Below are positions 17,108 through 22,522 of a stretch of 22,522 nt of DNA, piece by piece. Origin of the DNA: Clostridiales bacterium UBA6468 (GTDB lineage Bacteria; Bacillota; Clostridia; Oscillospirales; Oscillospiraceae); the NCBI GenBank assembly GCA_002436765.1, contig DJNI01000027.1:30543-53064 (forward strand). The letters are read 5' to 3'. The position numbers and the translations under genes were made by a program. A model generated the notes under the pieces. It was given only the letters and a program-made list of their open reading frames with translations. It ran no database searches and was not told the DNA's origin. The stretch's first letter is position 1. Every line of letters begins with the position of its first letter.

Positions 17108-18259
17108 TCACTTCCGGTCGGCGAAAAAGGCTTCGATTTCGTCCCTCGACGCCTGCACCCGCCCCTGCTGGCAGAGGGGCTTTCCGCCGCCCCGGCCATG
17201 GAGCGCGGCGGTCATGTCCCGGTTCAGCTGCCGCAGGTCGCCCTGACGGGCGATCAGGCAGTAGGCGTAACCGCCCTCGCCGCCGCTGAACACCGCCGCC
17301 CTGCCGCCGCATTTGTCCGCGATGGCGTCCGCCAACTCCCGAACGCCGTCGGCGCTTAAGTCTTCCTCAAAGTGCAGGACGTTTCCTCGGTTGACATAAC
17401 TTTCGGCAATCCCGGCGAAGATCCGCTTTTCCAGCCCCGCCATGCGGTACTTCTGCGCCGAAAGCAGCTCGTTCATCCGCCGGGCGGCTTCGCCGGTCTC
17501 CGTGATTTTCGCGGAAAACGCCTGGGAAACCTGCCGGTTCTGGTCAAAGGCCGCGTTCAGCAGCGCCAGCGCCTGGGAGCCGCAGGCCATCTCGATCCGG
17601 GTGCCGCCCCGGAAGCTCACCGCGCTCAGCAGCTTGATAAGACCGATCTCCCCCGTAGCCGCCACATGGGTGCCGCAGCAGGCGCAGCAGTCATAGCCGG
17701 GAATCTCCACGATCCGCACCGGCCAGGCAAGGGCTTTTTTCGTGCGGTAGGGGATGGTAGGCAGCTCCTCCGGACTGGGATACCAGCACCCCACGGGCAG
17801 ATTCTTCCACACCGCCCCGTTGGCCTCCGCTTCGATTTCCGGCAGCACCTGGGGCGGAATCACCCCGTCAAAGTCGATGGTGATGACGTCCGCGCCCATG
17901 TGAAAGCCGGTGTTGTGGCAGCCATAGCGGCGGTTCAGGATGCCGGAGACGATATGCTCCCCGGAGTGCTGCTGCATCCGCGGGAAGCGCAGGTCGTAGT
18001 CGATCACCCCCGTGACCTCCGCGCCCACTTCCAGGGGCGCTTCGCACAGGTGAATCACCGCGCCATCCCGTTCCCGGGTAGTGCGCACCCGGACGCCGTT
18101 CAGGGTCCCGGAATCTCCCGCCTGACCGCCCCCCTCGGGGTAAAAGGCGGTAGCGGACAGCGTGACCTCCCACCCGTCCGCGGCCTTCGTGCAGGAAAGC
18201 ACCTCCGCCGTGAACCGGGAAAGGTGGGGATCTTCATAATATAGCTTGCGTGTTTCCAT
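17108..18259 (-). CDS. Alanyl-tRNA editing protein, long AlaX type with DHHA1 domain
   Basis: Free-standing AlaX proteins hydrolyse mischarged Ser- or Gly-tRNA(Ala). This 383-aa protein resembles the editing and C-terminal parts of AlaRS without the synthetase core. It has AFYPEGGGQAGDSG (38-51), the zinc motif HSGEH (H98, H102) and the second motif with C194 and H198 in CCACCGTH. A central coiled stretch follows, then a C-terminal DHHA1-like segment ending with GRGGGKP. GAGGTG precedes the ATG at 18259. It is monocistronic with its own promoter and terminator. Confidence 0.92.
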   Translation of the reverse strand: METRKLYYEDPHLSRFTAEVLSCTKAADGWEVTLSATAFYPEGGGQAGDSGTLNGVRVRTTRERDGAVIHLCEAPLEVGAEVTGVIDYDLRFPRMQQHSGEHIVSGILNRRYGCHNTGFHMGADVITIDFDGVIPPQVLPEIEAEANGAVWKNLPVGCWYPSPEELPTIPYRTKKALAWPVRIVEIPGYDCCACCGTHVAATGEIGLIKLLSAVSFRGGTRIEMACGSQALALLNAAFDQNRQVSQAFSAKITETGEAARRMNELLSAQKYRMAGLEKRIFAGIAESYVNRGNVLHFEEDLSADGVRELADAIADKCGGRAAVFSGGEGGYAYCLIARQGDLRQLNRDMTAALHGRGGGKPLCQQGRVQASRDEIEAFFADRK

Positions 18260-18288
18260 ATCGCACCTCGAAAATGGTAATTTTATTC

Positions 18289-18317
18289 ATTATACCACGG
18301 TGTCATAAGCATTGCAA
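18289..18317 (-). promoter_or_regulatory. Promoter for the AlaX-type gene
   Basis: On the minus strand, -35 TTGCAA (18312-18317), a 17-bp spacer and a perfect -10 TATAAT (18289-18294). The leader is about 20-25 nt. Confidence 0.8.
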
Positions 18318-18363
18318 CGTTTTGGCTTTACAGAAATTTGCAGTAGATTTTTTGAAAAAGTGC

Positions 18364-18392
18364 TTCTCTTTTGCCGGATTTTCATGTAGAAT
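18364..18392 (+). promoter_or_regulatory. Possible weak promoter for the phospholipase-like gene
   Basis: -10 TAGAAT (18387-18392, 5 of 6) with a poor -35 TTCTCT (18364-18369) at 17 bp. It is the best candidate in this divergent region, but the -35 is weak and an activator might be needed. Confidence 0.35.
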
Positions 18393-18428
18393 GGAGAAAT
18401 GTGAGAAAAAGCAACGAGGTGACGTTTC

Positions 18429-19199
18429 ATGCCAGCAAATTACGCCCATTACCGCTTCGGAAAGCAGCTGCTTTCCGGGATGAGTCCCAACGACCGCCGA
18501 AGCATCCAGCGATTCCGGCGGCTTTACGACATGGGTCTGCACGGGCCGGATATTTTCTTTTACTATAACCCCCTGATCAAAACCGCTGTGGGGAGGCTGG
18601 GCGGCGTCTTTCACGCCCAGTCCGGGCAGGACTTTTTCGCCCGGGTCTGCGCCCAGGCGGGCAGCGAGGCCGGGCGGGTCTATCTGCTGGGGCTTCTGGG
18701 GCATTACTGCCTGGACTCCGTGTGCCATCCCTACGTGGAGAAAAAAGATGCGGAGGGCAGCGCCCGCCATGTGGAGCTGGAATCGGAATTTGACCGGTAT
18801 CTTCTGGAATCCGACGGCATCCCCCAGCCCCACACCTACGACGGCAGTGCCCACATGCGCCTGACCCGGGGGGAGTGCGTCACGGTGGCCCTCTTTTATC
18901 CCCCCGCCACTCCGGCGAATATCCATACCTGCGTCCGCAATATGGCCCGCGCCACCCGGTTCCTGGCAAGCAAGAACCGCAGGCGCGTCCGGCGGCTGCT
19001 GCATCTGACCCACAAGGCCTATGTGGAGGATCAGCTCATGCCGGATCACGGGAGCGACCGCTGGCTGTGGATGGACAGCGAAATGCTGGTGCTGTACAAC
19101 CGCGCCCTGAAGCGCTATCCCGTTTTGCTGAACCAATTGGACGAGCACATGCGCACCGGCGAGCCTCTGGGGCAGGATTTTGCCCCGGCCTTTGGTTAA
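18429..19199 (+). CDS. Zinc-dependent phospholipase C family protein
   Basis: The 256-aa protein fits the zinc-dependent phospholipase C/S1-P1 nuclease-like family (PF00882 type). The expected metal ligands are spaced as in the family: H7 near the N-terminus, H38 and D41 in HGPD, and HxxxD (H92, D96) in LGHYCLDSVCH. H100 and HxxxE (H114, E118) complete the set. No signal peptide is visible, so it may act inside the cell, unlike secreted toxins of the family. GAGGTG precedes the ATG. The MFS gene begins 19 nt after its stop, so the two are probably co-transcribed. Substrate unknown. Confidence 0.85.
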   Translation: MPANYAHYRFGKQLLSGMSPNDRRSIQRFRRLYDMGLHGPDIFFYYNPLIKTAVGRLGGVFHAQSGQDFFARVCAQAGSEAGRVYLLGLLGHYCLDSVCHPYVEKKDAEGSARHVELESEFDRYLLESDGIPQPHTYDGSAHMRLTRGECVTVALFYPPATPANIHTCVRNMARATRFLASKNRRRVRRLLHLTHKAYVEDQLMPDHGSDRWLWMDSEMLVLYNRALKRYPVLLNQLDEHMRTGEPLGQDFAPAFG

Positions 19200-19218
19200 G
19201 ATGTAAGGAGTGGTAGAA

Positions 19219-20508
19219 ATGAAGAAAAGCAAACTCACCGCGCTGGAGCGGAGCTGGATTCTCTATGACATCGGTAATTCGGCGTTCATTCTGCTGGTCT
19301 CGACCCTGATCCCCATCTATTTTAATTCTCTCGCCACCGCCGGCGAGCTGAACGAGTCATTGTACTTATCCTACTGGGGCTACGCCGGTTCCGTTGCCAC
19401 GCTGCTGGTGGCCGTCATCGGCCCCATCTGCGGCACGCTGGCCGACCATCGGGGATTTAAAAAGCCCATTTTCGTGGCCTGTATGCTTTTTGGCGTTCTC
19501 GGCTGCGCCGCCATGGGTGTGACGGCGGGATGGCTGGCGTTTCTGATCGTGTTCGTTCTCGCCAAAGTCGGCTATTCCTCCAGTCTGGTGTTCTACGACG
19601 CCATGCTCCCGGAGGTCACCACCGACGAGCGGATGGACAAAATCTCCTCCATGGGCTACGCCTACGGCTACATCGGCTCCGTGATCCCCTTCATCCTCTG
19701 CCTGCTGCTGGTGCTGTTCGGCGATAAGATCGGCGTCGGCGCGGGGACGGCCATGATCGTTTCCTTCCTCATTACCGCCGTGTGGTGGTTCCTATGCACC
19801 CAGCCGCTGCTGAGGCGTTACCGTCAGACCGCCTTCGCAGAGCATGACGGCAATCCCGTTTCTTCCACCTTCCGGCGCTTGGGAGAAACCTTCCGGGAGG
19901 TTCGGCAGCAGAAGCATATTTTCCTGTACCTGCTGGCCTTTTTCTTCTTCATCGACGGCGTTTATACCATCATCGACATGGCCACGGCCTACGGCACCGC
20001 CCTGGGGCTGGACACCACCGGACTGCTGCTGGCGCTGCTGCTGACCCAGTTCGTGGCCTTTCCCTGCTCCATCGCCTTCGGCCGGTTCTCCGCCAAGTAC
20101 GACACGGGGCTGCTCATTAAGATCTGCATCCTCTGCTACACCGGCATTACCCTGTTCGCCGTGTTTCTGGTGTCCCAGTGGCAGTTCTGGGTGCTGGCGG
20201 TTCTGGTGGGTATGTTCCAGGGCGGCATTCAGGCGCTGAGCCGCAGCTACCTGGGGAAGATCATCCCGGCGGAGCGCAGCGGCGAATACTTTGGTCTGAT
20301 GGACATCTGCGGCAAGGGGGCGTCCTTCCTGGGTACGACCCTGATCGCCGTGGTCAGCCAGCTCACCGACGGGCGGTCGTTCCACGTGTTCGCTCTGGAG
20401 CTGCAAAACGAAAACATCGCCGTGGGCATGCTGGTCATCATCTTCGCCATCGGCTTCGTCCTGTTCTGTAAGGCGGACAGGCTGAACAAGCAGTACATAC
20501 ACATTTAA
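19219..20508 (+). CDS. MFS transporter, UMF1/Atg22-like
   Basis: The 429-aa integral membrane protein has about 12 hydrophobic segments. The N-terminal ERSWILYDIGNSAF is characteristic of the UMF1 (Atg22-like) branch of the major facilitator superfamily. The loop 2-3 motif GTLADHRGFKKP is at 72-83. Atg22 in yeast exports amino acids from the vacuole; bacterial substrates are mostly unknown. The start at 19219 follows AGGAG at suitable spacing. A GTG at 19210 would overlap that site. It lies 19 nt after the phospholipase-like gene, so a shared role in membrane lipid or nutrient handling is possible but not shown. Confidence 0.88.
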   Translation: MKKSKLTALERSWILYDIGNSAFILLVSTLIPIYFNSLATAGELNESLYLSYWGYAGSVATLLVAVIGPICGTLADHRGFKKPIFVACMLFGVLGCAAMGVTAGWLAFLIVFVLAKVGYSSSLVFYDAMLPEVTTDERMDKISSMGYAYGYIGSVIPFILCLLLVLFGDKIGVGAGTAMIVSFLITAVWWFLCTQPLLRRYRQTAFAEHDGNPVSSTFRRLGETFREVRQQKHIFLYLLAFFFFIDGVYTIIDMATAYGTALGLDTTGLLLALLLTQFVAFPCSIAFGRFSAKYDTGLLIKICILCYTGITLFAVFLVSQWQFWVLAVLVGMFQGGIQALSRSYLGKIIPAERSGEYFGLMDICGKGASFLGTTLIAVVSQLTDGRSFHVFALELQNENIAVGMLVIIFAIGFVLFCKADRLNKQYIHI

Positions 20509-20513
20509 TGTAA

Positions 20514-20659
20514 GAATGCCGGGGGCTGACTGCCCCCGGCATTCGCCTGTCAAAAAAGGCCGTTGGCCTTTTTTGACAAAGGGATTGCCGCCTGCGGGCG
20601 GCAAACTCTGCAAGGCTTTTGGGCGCACTGAAATGCCGGGGGCGGTCAGCCCCCGGCAT
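20514..20659. repeat. 146-bp convergent intergenic unit bounded by inverted copies of one hairpin
   Basis: The left hairpin (20514-20526 with 20532-20544, loop TGACT) and right hairpin (20633-20643 with 20649-20659, loop GGTCA) carry the same GCCGGGGGC stem. Their loops are reverse complements but for one base, so they are inverted copies. Between them lie a 14-bp A/T-flanked hairpin (20548-20578) and an 8-bp hairpin (20585-20604). The unit fills almost the whole space between the two converging genes. It may be a compound terminator or a MITE/REP-like repeat. Confidence 0.7.
20548..20578 (+). terminator. Bidirectional intrinsic terminator between converging genes
   Basis: A perfect 14-bp stem (20548-20561 with 20565-20578) with loop GTT has a GGCC core, six A on the left arm and six T on the right. 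Either strand therefore gives a hairpin with a U-run. It would end the MFS transcript on the plus strand and the surface-protein transcript on the minus strand. Confidence 0.8.
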
Positions 20660-20663
20660 CATT

Positions 20664-22522
20664 TTACCGTTTTTTCTTCTTCAGCAACACCGCAAGCCCG
20701 ACTCCGGACAGCGCCATCACGCCCACGGCGATCCAGATCAGATCGCCGGTGCGGGGATTTCTCCGGGAACCGCCGGAAACCGGCACAGGCGGCACGTAGA
20801 CCACCTCGTCACAGTTGCGCACCCTAAGAACCGGCGTGCCCTCGCTGTCCAGATGGAGAATGCCGATCGCCCGCACGGTGCGCCCCTTCTTCACCTGAGA
20901 AGCCAGGTTATTTTCCCCGTCCGCGCCGGACACGATACCGTCCTCGACCAGGATCTCCGCATAATCGCCGTTTCCGTCCTTCAGCGTGATGCGGGAGATT
21001 CCCCTGCCGCCGACGGCATAGGTCACCTTCGTCACCTTGCCCTCCACCTGCACCAGGCGGCCGCCGTTTGTTTCGTAATCCATGGCGGTCTTATTCGGGA
21101 TGGTTTCCGGCGTGTAGTTGTAAAGCGGCTCGTCCAGCACCTCGCAGTCGATGAGCTTCAGCACCACGTTGCCGCCGCGGATCTCCTTGCGCCCCACCGC
21201 CTCTATGGGCGTGCCGACCTGGACTTCGTCCCCGGCAAACGGCACCAGAGCAACGCCGCCGGTATCGTCCTGCAAATAAACGGTCTTTGAGAAGGTGTTG
21301 CCGGGGCGGGAGGTTCCGGAGGTCACCCAGCCGCGGATGTGGTATATTTCCCCGGCCTTGCCGGAGCGCATTTCCCCGATGGTGACCAGCTCCGGATACG
21401 CCGCCCGTTCAATTTTCAGCAGCGCTTCCACGATTCCCTGGTTTCCGCTGACGCTCTTCCAGACATTGTCCGGCTCCTTCATGGCGTCGTCCGACAGGAG
21501 CAGTCCGCCGCTGACGTACACCTTACCGCCGCATGGGAGTTCCTCAAAAGCAAGCAGCACTGCGTCCCCGTCGGTTTCCTGCCCGTCGCCGTCCGCGTCC
21601 ACGCCGCGGGTGGTGCTGCGCCCCTTCACCAGATGCGTGCCGCTCCCCGGATTCACGGTGCATCCGGCGCGCTGGGTGAAGGTCTGCTCCGGCGTCAGGG
21701 AACTCGTCAGACCGCTGTCAGGGTTGAACACATTGGTGGATACCGCGTCTGGCGTATTGCCGCCGCTTTCCTCGTCCCAGGCGGTGTCGTCGTTCAGGCG
21801 CACCGTCGCGCCCATGGCCTCCAGCAGTTTGTTCAGCTCGTCGGAGGTGTGCAGATCCCGGTCGCCCATATCCGCCTGTCCGCAGAGAATGACCGTGCCG
21901 CCGTTTTCGGCAAAGGCTCTGACCCTCTCCACAAATTCTTCGTCAAAGGACTCCGACGGGGCGGTTATCAGCAGAAGCTCGCTGTTTTCCGGCAGCTCCG
22001 TCTCAAATTTCTTCACCGAAATGCTGTTCCGGGCAGCAATTTCCACCAGTCGGTTCAGCCTGTCAATGCCGGAATTGTCATGGGAAGCGTCCACGGCGAT
22101 GTGCTTCACCTGCTCCGGCACCCGGAAGCTCAGGCTCAGCGTGTCCTCATAGCTGCGTCTTTCCCCATTCATGCTGCCGATCGCCTCGACCCGGAACTCC
22201 GTCACGCCCAGCTCCTGATGGGTATAAGGGATGGTATAGTCCCGCGTGCTCATGCCTGCCACGTTTCCCGGGTCGGGGATCGTTTCGACCGGCGTGTCGT
22301 CGGCATAAAGCTCCAGGGATTCCACGGCAAAATCCACCGGCTCGTCGTTATACAGCGTCACCGTCAGGCCGATCTCCTCGCCCCGGACAGGGGCGGCCGT
22401 ATCCGACGTGAAGCGCTCAATGCCCATATCGTCGTACCCGTCCATCCACACGGGCGCGGTCACGGCCACGTCTCCATCCGGCTGGGTGACGCGGAGATAG
22501 TAGTATAAAAGAAAATAAATAA
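20664..22522 (-). CDS. Large cell-surface protein, C-terminal part, with OB-fold-like domains and sortase-like tail (5' truncated by window edge)
   Basis: The open frame runs to the right edge without a start; upstream codons read LLYYYLRVTQPDGD before VAVTAPVWMDGYDD. The GTG at 22469 is therefore probably internal. The YYYLRVTQPDGDxAVTAPVW pattern resembles the end of the catalytic domain in PHP/metallophosphoesterase-type surface proteins (inference). Next come a beta-sandwich-like region, a ThuA/GATase-like alpha/beta segment (about 22100-21870, with GGTVILCGQADMGD) and two OB-fold-like, YhcR-type domains (about 21390-21110 and 21060-20810). The C-terminus is NPRTGD (20742-20759), a hydrophobic segment and KKKKR, like a sortase or membrane-anchor signal. 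Exact function is unknown. Confidence 0.8.
   Translation of the reverse strand, partial: IYFLLYYYLRVTQPDGDVAVTAPVWMDGYDDMGIERFTSDTAAPVRGEEIGLTVTLYNDEPVDFAVESLELYADDTPVETIPDPGNVAGMSTRDYTIPYTHQELGVTEFRVEAIGSMNGERRSYEDTLSLSFRVPEQVKHIAVDASHDNSGIDRLNRLVEIAARNSISVKKFETELPENSELLLITAPSESFDEEFVERVRAFAENGGTVILCGQADMGDRDLHTSDELNKLLEAMGATVRLNDDTAWDEESGGNTPDAVSTNVFNPDSGLTSSLTPEQTFTQRAGCTVNPGSGTHLVKGRSTTRGVDADGDGQETDGDAVLLAFEELPCGGKVYVSGGLLLSDDAMKEPDNVWKSVSGNQGIVEALLKIERAAYPELVTIGEMRSGKAGEIYHIRGWVTSGTSRPGNTFSKTVYLQDDTGGVALVPFAGDEVQVGTPIEAVGRKEIRGGNVVLKLIDCEVLDEPLYNYTPETIPNKTAMDYETNGGRLVQVEGKVTKVTYAVGGRGISRITLKDGNGDYAEILVEDGIVSGADGENNLASQVKKGRTVRAIGILHLDSEGTPVLRVRNCDEVVYVPPVPVSGGSRRNPRTGDLIWIAVGVMALSGVGLAVLLKKKKR

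Noticed and set aside
22467..22469. GTG as the start of the right-edge gene
   Set aside because: Coding-like sequence continues in frame to the edge and there is no Shine-Dalgarno before the GTG.

Overview
The window looks like chromosomal core from a high-G+C Gram-positive of class Clostridia, probably Oscillospiraceae-like. This is inferred from five things. The gene order rimP-nusA-rnpM(ylxR)-ylxQ-infB is typical of Firmicutes. NusA lacks the extra C-terminal AR repeats. Shine-Dalgarno sites are strong (GGAGG type). Promoters are SigA-like TTGxxx-17-TATAAT. Lipoprotein signal peptides and a C-terminal sortase-like tail are present. I cannot name a genus. There are no rRNAs, tRNAs, CRISPR arrays, phage genes or transposase genes. 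Almost every base is assigned to a conserved gene or to a short structured intergenic region.

Layout. (1) 66-4830, minus: rimP, nusA, rnpM, ylxQ and infB form a transcription/translation operon. Its good promoter (4909-4937) overlaps the end of the upstream gene, and a 13-bp leader hairpin is a candidate NusA attenuator. (2) 4915-7910, minus: murI, udk, a HAD phosphatase and a DUF89 phosphatase form a tight operon behind one promoter. (3) 8113-9120, plus: a P1/DmpA-type N-terminal-nucleophile peptidase with its own promoter, convergent with gap. (4) 9183-10199, minus: gap (GAPDH) stands alone, with near-consensus promoter, leader hairpin and terminator. (5) 10435-16963, minus: secA, pgeF, an oligopeptide-type substrate-binding lipoprotein and a DUF3048 (YerB-like) lipoprotein. 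pgeF and the binding protein are coupled by ATGA. A 156-bp region made almost wholly of stem-loops separates the two lipoprotein genes. (6) 17108-18259, minus: a long AlaX-type alanyl-tRNA editing protein. (7) 18429-20508, plus: a zinc-dependent phospholipase C-like protein and a UMF1/Atg22-type MFS transporter. (8) 20664 to the right edge, minus: the C-terminal part of a large surface protein with OB-fold-like domains and an NPRTGD-TM-KKKKR tail. Its N-terminus lies outside the window.

Functionally this is mostly housekeeping: transcription elongation and translation initiation, cell-wall D-glutamate supply, uridine salvage, metabolite repair, glycolysis, protein export and tRNA quality control. 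No obviously new multi-gene system is visible. The least explained signals are RNA- or DNA-structural: the rimP leader hairpin, the palindromic cluster at 11619-11774, and the 146-bp unit at 20514-20659 bounded by inverted copies of one hairpin.
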